Shown here piece after piece: positions 34,729-45,559 of a stretch of 64,000 nucleotides of DNA. How positions within the stretch are numbered: the stretch's first letter is position 1; each line of letters opens with the position of its first letter. The translations under genes were made by a program, and so were the position numbers. The notes below the pieces were generated by a model. The model saw only the letters and a list, made by a program, of their open reading frames with translations, had not been told where the DNA came from and did no database searches. Source of the DNA: Paraphysomonas bandaiensis (taxonomy: Eukaryota; Chrysophyceae); NCBI GenBank assembly GCA_965644295.1, contig CBFFRP010000408.1, positions 62,001 through 126,000 on the forward strand, given 5' to 3'.

Positions 34729-37326
34729 ATGTCAGGGGGTGGTATTCCGTATCATGAGGTCATCATGCTGGCCATCTTCTTCATGTGTCAGTGGTATGCA
34801 GCTCGACTTTTCTCTATACTGAAATTACCCACTATACCGGTCGAAATAGGAGTAGGTTTACTCTTCGGGCCCCATGGACTGGATTTAATACCTGCGTTCA
34901 GCCACGACTACTCCCCACTGCAGCTGCTGGGGTTCATAGGGGTGGGTTTAGTGATTTTTGAGTCGGGAATGCATATGGATACTAGCAAAGGTATGAATAT
35001 GTTGTCATAGCACGTCACTGTATGTGAGATCTTTAGCATTACTCATCCCTCTTATCTTCTGTCGTAGTTGCTAATTGGGATATTGGTTCAAATGTGGTCA
35101 TCACAGCGGTGCTTGGCACGGCCATGCCCATCTGCCTAGGCATGCTATTTATGTACGCCTTAGGCTCTGATGTCTACCCGGTTAGTAGATTAGCTGTTTC
35201 AGTACTTATGAATTGATGTGCAATTCTTTCTGTAGGGTGGACTGGCGGCAGGGTTCTCTTTAGCGCCAACATCTGTTGGAATCAGTCTGACAATGCTCTC
35301 ACGCGCGAAGCAGCTCAATACACGTTGTGGTCAAATTATTATGTCAGCGGCATTCTTAGATGACATTTTCTCCATCATCTGCCTCGTTGTGATGGTAAAT
35401 TTGGCTGGTGGGGACTTAGATATTGTGATGCACGTCATCGTACCGCTCATTTGCGCATTTGGATTTGTGATTCTGGCAGGGATACTTAGTGTTTTTTTAC
35501 CTGATATGTCTGTGGCACTGCTTGACACGACATATCTTCAATGTCTGGGAGTAGACACTCGCTCTATGACGCTCAAAGACGAGCTCCACATGTTCTACAT
35601 GATCGGGCTCTATCTTCTTCTGTCTTGGGTTGGTCATGTTATTGGGTCTGCTTTGTTAGGCGCGTTTGCTGCTGGTATGCTGTTTTCACAGGTGCCTAGA
35701 TCGCACTTAGTGTGGGACCGGCAGTTCAAACGTATTGTTCGGTGGCTCATTAGACTATTCTTCTCGTGCACAGTGGCCTTTTCTATCAATATCAGTGATC
35801 TTTTCACTGCAGAGGCGTTTTGGAAGGGCCTTGTCCTCGCATCGGTTCCTTGTCTTGGTGCTAAACTCGTGTGTGGCGCTTTTGTAGGCGCAGAGAGGTG
35901 GGTTATCGGTGTTGCTATGATGGCTCGCGGGGAATTTGCCTATCTAGTGGCTGAGGAGGCACACTCTCTTGAAATGCTTGAGGATAATGAGTATGCGGTT
36001 GTCGTCTGGGCTCTGCTCTGGGCCACCCTCATTGCTCCTATGGCTTTCGGCAAGACCCTAAAAGCCTACACGTTCTTCCAATTTGAGAAAGAAGGACAAC
36101 AAAGGTCGAGCATGATTGGAGGAAATGCACTATCTGGTGAATCTTCATTTGTAATTCGCTATTTTGGCCTCCATCACGTGGGGTTAGTTCGAGAAGTATG
36201 CGAGTCTCTACACAAGGCAGGTTTTGATGTAAAAAAATGTATAACTGAAAAGAGCGGACGGTACGGCATGGGTACCTTCATGGTGTATCCGCGGGAGGCT
36301 CTCCTGTATTCCACTGACGATGAGGTCGCCCCTGGTTCGTTGTCCCTTTCCCACAGGAAGATGATGAAATACCAAATGTGCACTGACCTTACCGACGAGA
36401 AGCTAACGGAGATTATGCACACACTCAAAGAGTGTATCAATGACGACACCGCGCAGATCAGCTTCGAGCCCATGGACAAAGGGGCTTTGCGCGTGGCGGA
36501 GATCCAAATCGTGGGAGATGATCATACACAGTTCCTGAACGACATCGCCTTCAAGATAATCCAGGAGTGGGGATACAACATCATTCGCACAGTGATTGAT
36601 GATCACACCGAGGGTGTGGTAAAAACTGGAAGTAAGGAGGGGTATAGCGTGTTGTATTGCACCAAGAAGCACTTACAGGGAGAAGACGGACCTATCAGCA
36701 TAGTACCTACTTCGTCTGATTCAGAGAATACTGACGTGACCGTGCAAGCTCCACGTGGTAACTCTGTCGCCAAAGCAATTGCCCGAGAGACCAGTAATTA
36801 CTTCGATTTCAAGTTGCCGGAAGTCTCTGAAGAAGATGCGAAACAACTCAAAGTCCAAATTCTTTCTTTCATTCGCTCTCAGGATAGTAACTCGAAGTGT
36901 GATGTACTTATTCAACGAATTCACGAGGATGCTGTGATCCTTCCCCCCGAAAAGATCCAAAAGGCCGATGCACCCGGAGAGGGTATCTCGGCGAGCCGTA
37001 CCACCTCATTTAAAGAAATGGACCTCCAGAACAGCGGAATATCTATTCCATCTCGACTGAGTGCTTCTAAAATCGATATTGGAAATAATATCACGATTCC
37101 AACTCGCCTGAGCGCGTCGAGAATTGACCTCGGAAACAATATCACGATGCCCACCCGCCTGAGCGCCTCCAAGATCGACATATCTGGTTTACAAATGGGC
37201 CAACTCTCTCTTCCTCATATTGCATTGAAAGAGGAAGATGAAGACGCAGAGAGAGACGAGGAACACCAGGGTAATGGTAGTTACGGTAATGTGACTCAAA
37301 AAAATGAGTCCATTAGCCTGGTTTAA
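34729..37326 (+). CDS. CPA2-type cation/proton antiporter with ACT-like cytosolic domains
   Basis: Exons 34729..34990, 35068..35180 and 35236..37326 give 821 residues; introns are 77 and 55 nt. The membrane half has about 12 hydrophobic segments, the KefB-like LPTIPVEIGVGLLFGPHGLDLIP helix and the ion-binding Asp pair in AFLDDIFSI (D167-D168). Such proteins exchange K+ or Na+ for H+ across a membrane. The cytosolic half (from about 470) has two stretches resembling ACT folds: FGLHHVGLVREVCESLHKAGF and EIQIVGDDHTQFLNDIAF, each with the beta-alpha-beta pattern of regulatory amino-acid-binding domains. The tail carries three copies of a unit around P(S/T)RLSAS(K/R)ID(I/L)GNNIT (nucleotides about 37041-37190) and ends acidic. 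The ACT assignment is inference from pattern only. Confidence 0.85.
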
Positions 37327-37634
37327 ACGCCTTAAACCGAATGTTTTCGTTACTTTAACGTAAAAGAGAGTGCTAAAATGATGACTCCAAGACAATGTTT
37401 GTGTGCACCAGAGAAATGTGTGATATACTGAACAGACCAACAAGTCTGATTTTCACTATAATGGCAATGCTTAAATATGCAATGGAATACGTAATAACAA
37501 TAATACTGTTTGAACAATGATGATAAAGACCTCGATATCAGATTGAGAAGATAATTGCCCCATTGTTACATAGCTAAGCGTAGTGGTGAAGGTAGCTATA
37601 TGCGTATGCAATGTATCCAAAATTAGGCTATATT

Positions 37635-37810
37635 AAAAGTCTTGTTATTTGGCAATAGGCGTTAAATACCTGCACCAAAATAGTGGCTAGTTGAATGCTA
37701 GACATACTAGTTAGACCGCTGCCCATAACTACTCAGCACAAATTCTATTATCCTACTATTTAACGCTGCAGAAGCTGCTTGTGCGTCGCCGCAAGCACCA
37801 AGGTCGTGCG
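37635..37810 (-). repeat. R1 terminal fragment
   Basis: It carries AAAGTCTTGTTATTTGGC, AATAGGCGTTAAATACCTG, TATCCTACTATTTAACGCTG and CTTGTGCGTCGCCGCAAGC, the R1 end series read inward from the left. Confidence 0.6.
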
Positions 37811-38174
37811 ACCCAAAATTAGGCTATTCGGTTGGAGCGTTTGCAATCTTAAGATATAAGCAAATGCAGCTATATGAGAATATAGCAAAACACAAGCAGC
37901 AGGGGCAACTTGTAACGCAATAAATACTTCAAATAACAACTGTTATTGCGACTTTTTCTTTATCTTTAGCCTCTCAGATAAAATTATAGTAAAATATAAT
38001 AATTCAATACTTATATATGAAACTGTGGTGATTACCAGGTTTAGGTATTACCTCGACTTAAATGGTACAAGGGTACTATATGTAATTTACATTTACTATT
38101 TACTATATACTATATAGATGTTGTCACTACCAGGGCCTGGTAGCCATTAATGGTAACGGCATTATAATTAATAG

Positions 38175-38391
38175 TGAATGTCTTTATATTAGCAAGTGGC
38201 GTTTAAGAGTCAGTGATTAACTCTAGTAGTGAATGTGTGATTAGTAACAATAGGCGTGTAAGAGCTGAACTAATGTAGCAAAACAATTCAACTACGTCAA
38301 GTCCAACCAGGTCTACACAAGTGACGCTTATTAGTGTCCCTTGTACCACACAAGCATTTGGCTATGAGTGGGCAGAACAATATCTGCTGAC
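38175..38391 (-). repeat. R1 copy, left part, interrupted by a hAT-like element
   Basis: The R1 end (GTGATTAGTAACAATAGGCG) leads into core sequence (GTACCACACAAGCATTTGGC ... CAGAACAATATCTGCTGAC). The core stops at 38391 and continues at 39703 beyond the inserted element. Confidence 0.65.
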
Positions 38392-38578
38392 CAGGCTTGC
38401 GTAACAGTTAATAGTAATAATTTCAATTATTATTGGTAATTGTTGCCAATTAATTGCAGGTATTGGCTGGCTGGCAGGTATACATAGCATCTTAAGATAT
38501 GTAGCTACTGATCATAGGTACAAACCCTTTATCAGAAGGTATGTGCACAGTCATGATGTTATCATTTAATTAATCGTA

Positions 38579-38884
38579 ATGTGTGATGGAGATGAACAGC
38601 TTGATCTAGATGATGTCCGGGTACAATTTGATGATTTAATTCGTCAGTACCCTGGGATGAAATTCCACGTGGATGCAGACGCGGACATCGTTCAAAATGC
38701 AGATTTCGAGAGAACAGTAGTCAAAATTCAGCGTGGTAGGGAAGAAGAACTGAACCGCGCTAAAAGAGCACAGGTACGACGCTTTTTGATTAATGATGTA
38801 CCTGCACGCACACGAAGGTGAACGCGATGAAGAGAAAGATGAGGAGGAAGACGACGCCATTCGTTTACTTAAAGACACCTCTTG
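38579..38884 (+). pseudogene. Captured or decayed small coding segment in hAT-like element
   Basis: From ATG at 38579 a frame of 65 codons reads an Asp/Glu-rich peptide beginning MCDGDEQLDLDDVRVQFDD and reaches a good GT donor at 38774. After the AG at 38817 the phase-true frame is basic and unconvincing, while a frame one base off reads an acidic peptide (ERDEEKDEEEDDAIRLLKD) to a stop at 38884. This suggests a 1-base lesion or a misplaced splice site. I recognise no family. Confidence 0.4.
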
Positions 38885-38954
38885 AAATAAATGTTGATGT
38901 TTCTGCGTGAAAATCGGCATCTTTGGGATGAGATTATAGTTCAGAAGGTTATTC

Positions 38955-39526
38955 AAGTAAACAATATATGCAAACGTTGGAAAAAAAAATTCCCACGTTT
39001 TTGAAGTACATATTCCTTCTTGTTAAAAAACTAGCTGGTTACTAGTAGAGTACAAATAAATAGTTTTCTGCATTTGTATTGATATATTATAGACTAATAT
39101 TGCAAATTAGTATTATTTTCAGTATAAAAATGGGCTCAACTTACCCTTTGATTGCTATGTACAAACTAGTTCTAGCTAGTCATTGTATAAAAACTTAAAA
39201 CCACATAATTATTGAACAGAAGAGCAACAAACATGCAATACACACTCTACTTTTCTCTATATTTCAATAACGTTTTGCAGAATTCCTTGTTTTTCTCCTT
39301 CCGGTTCTCAAGCTCGAGGCGCTGGGCTTCAGTTTTGAAGTTGTCACGTTCATAAGCCTTATGAATAATGTGTTCCAGTAGAAGACTTTCTGTGTAGGAG
39401 TTCTTCCTGCTATTGCATTGAAGCACCTTTAAAACCATTCTACAAAAATTCTTAAAAGTCTAGTAAAATCTACTAGATTTTCCCAAATTTTTGAAAATTT
39501 CCCACGTTTGCATATATTGTTTACTT
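38955..39526. mobile_element. Inverted-repeat element nested in the hAT-like element
   Basis: Both ends carry the same 23-bp inverted repeat (starting AAGTAAACAATATATG and going on to CAAACGT). No clear target duplication is seen. It encloses the minus-strand open frame at 39247-39438. Confidence 0.6.
39247..39438 (-). other. Short open frame in nested element
   Basis: The 63-codon frame reads Lys/Glu/Leu-rich, coiled-coil-like peptide (LLLEHIIHKAYERDNFKTEA). It could be the last exon of a captured gene. There is no family match from sight. Confidence 0.3.
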
Positions 39527-39702
39527 TTTCTAAAATCTAGCAATAGAATTATTGAAGGTAATTAATTGGCAATAATTGCCAATGAATTGCATAATTGCCA
39601 ATAATTGGATGCTTGATTAATAATTGCAGTTATTAATGTTTGTTGGACATTTGTCACCAATTAATTGCCAATTATTATTTGTTACGCAAGCCTGCTGCTG
39701 AC

Positions 39703-39800
39703 TGCATGTACGGCTCACGTTTGTTTCCCGGAGAAATATCTCCGGTACTTATCCCCCAGAATACCATGTAAAGGTGCCCATCCGAATTTGTTGAGGAGAA
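39703..39800 (-). repeat. R1 copy, right part, after hAT-like insertion
   Basis: It continues the R1 core broken at 38391: GTACGGCTCACGTTTG, CCCGGAGAAATATCTCCGGT, ACTTATCCCCCAGAATACC, GTAAAGGTGC. Removing the hAT-like element and one CTGCTGAC restores a normal R1 core. Confidence 0.65.
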
Positions 39801-40852
39801 TCGTTGCTATTCCTACATGCCAATTACATGTTGTAGGATGCTAACACCCTCCATGAAGTCCTGCAGGAAGATCCTGATATGTGCCAATGGCGCGCATAGT
39901 TACGTGTAGTTAGACTGATTTTTAACTAAATTAGTATATAAGGGAGCACTATCTATAATGAACGGTATTATCTACTTAGGTATAGTGACCATTATAATTT
40001 TGCTGGAAACTGGACTGCCATTAATGGGCCATTTATGGTTACAAGGCCCTGGTCACTACACCAACCAATATTTTACGATCATAGAGATATATATTATATA
40101 TAGACACGAATCTTCTCACTGATGCAATTTATATTATTCTGTTACTCTGTTTCAACTACTATTATATTCTTCATGTAACAGTTATACTTTAGAGACATTG
40201 AACTACAGCTTTAAATTAATTGCTTACTAATAAAAAACCTTAACTCTAGCCCCTCTCAATTCAAATCTGTAGATGGATACTTAATGCGACGAGATATAAC
40301 TGAGGGATACGCAACCACCAAAAAATTGAATAGAACTGGTGAATATATGACTCCAACACTTCAGTTAGCTTCACCACAGGTAATTCTTTTGCGTTCTTCG
40401 GCGTCGTTCGTACAAATTTTCTCTCCTAACTAACACCTAAAAATAGCTCGCGGTGATACTTCGGGGTTAAGTGCCTAATCTCGCGCACTTCGAAAAATGA
40501 AGTGGGTTTGCACAATATAAGACCCATTTTGACTTCTTCAGTTTCTCTATACCGGCATACATCACTACTTCTTGGTATTCGCTTTACATAGAGGTAACGT
40601 TGATATCCAATGTTGCGCCGGTTGTACCTGATTTCTCCTTGTGTGCCTTGTTGTGGTTCGACATGAGAATGTGTCTTCCATAATGTAGTAAATGATTAAT
40701 TAGTTTTCACGTTGCCAGAGTTACCGTAGCAGCATATCGAGGTAACAGAACCAATCGCATAGGCAATATCAGGTCTAGTATTCATCAGCATATATATAGG
40801 TAAATACAGCTCCCAGTAAACTACAATAAGGGGTAATTTTTTACTCCCTCTT

Positions 40853-41640
40853 TCACCTCCCTGGAGATTTACAGCTCGGACTGGTTGATCTTGTCCATGG
40901 TATCATTGTGTAACTGTGATTTTCTGGTTCTATTGGTCGGTTCGAGAAACCCCACACATGAGTAAATTTTCCGCATATTATGTCTTTTGGTCCATCTGCA
41001 TGTATGCTTTTAAAATTGAGAAGGCATTCTCTTTCACCCATATACGACATATTTAATCGATTACATCGATTACAATACTTAGCTTTAGTTTATGTGATAA
41101 TGTTATGAACAGTCATGCTAGAATCTAGAATAATATCATCAACATAAGGGTAAGACATACACGATGTCATAACATAGTACAAGCATGGATCAAGGGCATA
41201 CGGTTTAAAATTCATGGATTTAATAAATTTTTCTATTGTTTTTTTTTATCATGACCGCTCTAGCCTTCGAATTCCGTACAGCGATCGCTTTTATCTTGGT
41301 GGTAAGTCATACTCAAGTGTGGGCTCTATCATGTGTAAACAACTCCCTCTATATCTTTGCATAGCAAAACGCGTTAGACACATCCAATTAATATTGTTGC
41401 ATGTTGAAAGTGAATGACAAGGCAATAATATACTTTATACTTTTAACAACTGGAACAAACGTGAATAGTACAGATCTCTGCCCATACTCCAAGACCACAA
41501 GTCGCAGTTTGTGTTTCTTAATCAATCCATCTTTGTTATATGTGCGTTTGATTACATATACTTAATGAGCTGAGCTCCAGGAGGAATTTTCATAGCATCC
41601 AACAAATCACGCTCTAGACGTGTGCAGGTTTAACGATGCT
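40853..41640 (-). pseudogene. Decayed Ty1/copia reverse transcriptase
   Basis: Read on the minus strand the segment gives LDAMKIPPGAQLIKYM, KHKLRLVVLEYGQRS, FTFVPVVKSIKYIIAL, then SMNFKPYALDPCLYY and YPYVDDIILDSS. These correspond in order to the copia RT landmarks KARLVAKGY.Q, FAPVVK, GF..S..DPCLY and YVDDI. Several stop codons and at least one frameshift break it. No LTRs are visible nearby, so it is an old fragment. Confidence 0.7.
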
Positions 41641-42433
41641 AGCTATACGTATCTACTCTATATGATAGCTGCACTACGCCGTTATATTCTATATTACAGA
41701 TTAATTATTATAGACTGCCGTATACATGCATATACACGTCTAATATATCCAACTGTCTCTTCTTAATCCATATTAATGTAGCCTAGCCCTATGGCATAAA
41801 CACATGATCCAAAATAAATCCAAGTGCCTATAAACGCCCGTTTATCTACGATACGAACGATACGTTTTCTTATGGTCGCATGGACATGTCTGTGACTCCT
41901 TCACCATTACTCTGTGCAGTCAGTGGCGTATTGATACATAACACATGAGCTGCCCCTATAGCATATACTCTCTCAATCCATCGGTATTCCCAATACTTCT
42001 TGACAACAATAACACCAACGAATTAGCCATAAAGAGTACTATTATATCATACTGCTGTTAGGGTCACCTGATCCGCTCACAACCTCGTCATTAGTCAATG
42101 GGAGGTTCTCTGTCAGAGATCACACAGAGCACCTGCACTGCACTGCAAGTCTCGTGGGGATCAGAAGCCCCCAAAAGGCCAAAAAGCCGCTTTTATGCTG
42201 TGAAAAACACAGTTATCACCAGCAGCAGATACGATGGATTTGTGTAACCAACTCTTTCAGTGTGGTGTCAGTGCACAGTGTACAGTGTATATGCATGTAT
42301 GTGTATGTATGCGGTAGTATGATATGTTACAAGTACCAAAATATGTCACAAGGAAGAGTGAAATAACGACCTACCCTCTCGTGAGGCTGTTCATGAGATA
42401 GTGCAGACTGTGTGGGTTCTAACGGTAGGATAG

Positions 42434-44299
42434 ATGACAGAGCCGCTGCCAGGCATTGCTCAACAGCAGCAGAATGTAAGTTTATCTATGCTACTTGTGG
42501 TTGCACTTCTATACGTTATGGATATGCCTCTACATATGTACTCCTTTGTTTATAGCTACCCCTCTCATTGCTACATATCCAGGTCGATGTTAGCGCTCTG
42601 AGGGAGTCGATGATGAATAGACAGCAGGCGAGGCCCAGGAAGAACAGGCATAGAGCCTCGATCTTGCTGTCGAAGGACGGATTTAGCCGGGGAAAGCACA
42701 CCAAACAGATGGAGGATAAACTGGGGGAGCAGTTCAAGTACTTCAGACAAGAGTTTCTTGATGCCGCTCTCTCTGTAGGAGTTCCTGTTCCTCTGGATAT
42801 GGTGGAGGATAAAGCTGGACGGGTATTTACCTTTGTGAACCAGAAAGGTCCCCGATATTTGTTTCAAATTATGCACAGCAATCCTGAAAGCCCTCATTTG
42901 CTACGGTGCTCTCTCTCATTGTTAATTGTGACAATATCTATTTTGCGCGGAAAGCTTCCCCAGACAAGTTCTATTACAAATGAAAAGAGTGCCCATGTGT
43001 GGCTGAGTCTTTTGACAGAAAATGTGTCTGCATGGGCACTGGACTCGTTGACCACAATTGCTGATGGCAGCGCAGTAGCGATTTGCACGAATCTGCTACG
43101 TCATTCGCATTCTCAGACCATACAGGAGTTGATTCTTAATTTACTTGCCCACCTCGTGAATATCACAGAAGAGGCAGCGAACCAGATGTTGTTGTATCCC
43201 ACCATAACAAGTAGCGATACGCCTCAAAAACCACAGGATGTGAAAGATTTAGACCAAGACAGAGGGGCAGCCACTCCAATGGGCCGTCCTCTCCTTAGCG
43301 AGACTCAAAGCTCAAGACGGTCAGAGCTCCCATCTGTACGATCGCTTGTGGGCCACGCACGAGAGAAGAAGGCGAATTCGGTTGAGAATGACGATAATTT
43401 CACTTGTCTGTCCTATATGTTTAGTGTTGTGGCTCACCACAGAAATCGTTACACTGTTATGACTGCCTGTGCGGAGGTGGTATTGGCCTTGGTTGCTAAT
43501 AAAAGTGCCCTAATATGCGAGGAGATAGCCCGCACCGCTATTTCACCGGTGATTATGGATACTTTTACTGGTGAGCAAAGAACTACCTCCAATAGAAATT
43601 TTGGAGGAAATAGAGGCCACATGAAGCCGTCGTTTGGAGGCAATGCATCATCTACTGCAAATGGTAGATCTTTAGATTGCGTACTGTCATGTCGTTTTAA
43701 TACTTGTATCATTGTTGCAGGTACACTGAGGATGAAAAGTACAGCATCTCCTCCCGCTGAGTGGGCCGCACTGAAGCTCATGCTAAAGTTTTTGCAACGG
43801 TTCATGCGGTATGCACAATCAGCAGTGCAAGACGACAATAGTACTGTTACTTCAGCCGATTCGACGGCAAATCGATCACCGGCTCAAACCCCTGGCAGTC
43901 GTATAAGATGCAATGTAGATATCGCAGTGGTACCTCATAAGCACAAGAACTCACTTTGTACTGCTCATGCTAGAGTCCTGTTAGCCGTTTGCGAGCTGAT
44001 CATATATTCTCCTAATGTAGCATCTTTTGTTCTGACAATGCCTGGTGCTCGGGCTATTATGAAGGCATCGTGTATGCTGCACAAGGACTCTCCGGATATC
44101 GGGCAGTCAGTGGTTCAATGTCTGCATGTGCTCCAGCGGGAATCCGAAAGAGTATATGAGATTATGTCTTCAAACCGCCACTCTATGAGCTACGAGCTCA
44201 CTCATGGACGAGCCTCAAAACTCTTTAATCCAGTGTCGGCCCTGACTTCGAAACGTGTGGGACTACGGTCATCGGCGGGGTCACGGCAGAAGAGGGCTA
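42434..44299 (+). CDS. Interrupted host gene, 5' part (helical, ARM-like protein)
   Basis: Exons 42434..42475, 42583..43663 and 43721..44299; the middle intron (43664-43720) is in frame, so its removal rests on its GT...TTGCAG ends. The peptide begins MTEPLPGIAQQQQN and is rich in amphipathic helices between residues 100 and 220 (SLSLLIVTISILRGKLP, IQELILNLLAHLVNITEEA), like armadillo-type repeats, followed by a low-complexity Ser/Thr/Asn part and more helices. I do not recognise the family. The coding sequence is cut at 44299 by the LTR retrotransposon and resumes at 59943. In the interrupted allele only two more codons (ATG TAA, from the LTR edge) follow, giving a truncated protein. Confidence 0.75.
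44296..44299. other. Target duplication GCTA, left copy
   Basis: GCTA directly precedes the LTR start TGTAAAG and recurs directly after the 3' LTR at 59939-59942. Confidence 0.85.
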
Positions 44300-45491
44300 T
44301 GTAAAGCCGTGGGCTTTTATAACACCCTTTAACACGTTTAATGACATCATCATAATAATATTGATAACTATATTAATGCAATAACGATATGATAACATAA
44401 TATGTAGGGTATATGTAGCTTGTTTTGTATAAGATTGGTGACAACAAGAGATACAGATTATTATTACGAGGGCAAGACGACAGACAACTAGGATTTACCC
44501 TCGAACACACGTTTTCTTTGATCTACGCGATTGCTACCCGTCGGTTTACGCCTATATCCATACGGTAGTCGGTGTCATAGCGTTTTGGGTCAGGAAGCAT
44601 TGATTGGTACCGCATGTGCGATATTCGTAGTCCACCCATCATTATGAGAAGCTTTCTGATGGTTTTGAACAGCTCTATGTGCTTGATCATTGTTCTGGAT
44701 TCTGATATACGAATATTCCTCCATTGCCATACACCGTTGATTTTCTCCGGAATGGGGAGGAATTCGTAAGGTGCCATTGGACGCAGATGCAGAGGTGTCA
44801 TGGGCATGTTAGTGATCTGAATATGAGTGTATTTGTATGGTCCAGTCTAAAGTACACACTCTTGCAAGGAAATGATATTTAACCGTTCGGTTGTAAGCTT
44901 TTGAACCCGATTGCATTTTGTCGGTATTATGCATGAGTTGGCGATTGTGTATTTCACGTTGTCATGAAATGTGCTTGCAATTTTTGTGGATTCGAATATT
45001 GTCATTTTGGGTGTTTGTGGCTCGAAAATCGGCGATTTTCTGCAATTCTCAAAAAATTGGGGATTTTTGGGGTTTTGGGACTCAAAAATCGGAGGTTTTT
45101 GGAAAGGACCTATTTAGGCGTATTTCAGGGCGTTTTTGACTATAAACGATGTAGGATATGAATCGTATGTAGTGTAGTACATGTATGAGCATATTGTACG
45201 GTTGTGGATGCATTCAATGTCCTGTGTATGAGGAGGAGTCTTTAGACTGGGGGTCTGTCTTTTGTTTCGCTTGTAACTTTAGTTTTAATAATAATTCTCT
45301 ATGAAATTAACATAGTTGGTTGACTGATCTGTCTATTGGGAGCTTTAGATTGCAGGATACAGGGGAGCTTGTGTTTCTGGCTGTTGGTTTCTTAAAGAGT
45401 TATTATTATAGTTTTCTGTTTCGTTGTTTCGACAAACAACCATTACATATCTTTTCAGTGATCTTAGGTTGCAAGACCTGAGTTGTTCATA
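44300..45491 (+). repeat. 5' LTR of element A
   Basis: It runs from TGTAAAGCCGTGGGC to GAGTTGTTCATA and is repeated at 58747-59938. It contains a G/T-rich block with GGATTTTT repeats near 45000-45110 and, on the minus strand, an open frame at 44523-44807. Confidence 0.9.
44523..44807 (-). other. Antisense open frame in LTR A (copy 1)
   Basis: The frame has 94 codons, beginning MPMTPLHLRPMAPYEFLPIP, with balanced amino-acid content. An AG lies upstream (CTTTAG before ACTGGACCATAC, in frame) and a GTAGCA near its end, so it could be a captured exon. The same frame is intact in the 3' LTR but broken by stops in LTR B. No function can be assigned. Confidence 0.4.
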
Positions 45492-45559
45492 GTAAATTTA
45501 CTTACGGTAAAACACGTAAGTGAAGATATCATTATTGTAGTTTATAGATATATATCGAA
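45492..45559 (+). other. Leader after 5' LTR (primer-binding region) of element A
   Basis: The LTR is followed at once by the palindrome GTAAATTTAC and then CTTACGGTAAAACACGTAAG, a six-base stem with an eight-base loop. There is no TGG-type match to a tRNA 3' end, which most LTR elements have here. Confidence 0.5.

Larger units (their letters stand above)
38392..39694. mobile_element. hAT-like element with gene-like cargo
   Basis: The 1303-bp segment has perfect terminal inverted repeats CAGGCTTGCGTAACA and is flanked by the 8-bp duplication CTGCTGAC (38384-38391 and 39695-39702). Its inner ends are rich in AATTATTATTGG and AATTAATTG repeats. TIR sequence and duplication length are those of hAT transposons. 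No transposase is present. It carries a short coding-like segment at 38579-38884 and another on the minus strand at 39247-39438. Confidence 0.8.
37327..42433. other. Gene-poor stretch built of nested repeats
   Basis: It contains R1 pieces (37635-37810, 38175-38391, 39703-39800), a hAT-like element (38392-39694) enclosing a second inverted-repeat element (38955-39526), and a decayed copia reverse transcriptase (40853-41640, -). The stretches 39801-40850 and 41641-42433 hold nothing I can identify apart from the probable promoter of the following gene. Confidence 0.6.

Noticed and set aside
38576-39440. hAT transposase in the 1.3-kb element
   Set aside because: The two frames inside are short and show no transposase motifs such as the dimerisation domain.
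44918-45161. Short plus-strand frames in the LTRs (also at 49768-50039, 56488-56759 and 59365-59608)
   Set aside because: They overlap in several frames over a G/T-rich repeat block of the LTR and show low-complexity peptide. They are probably not coding.
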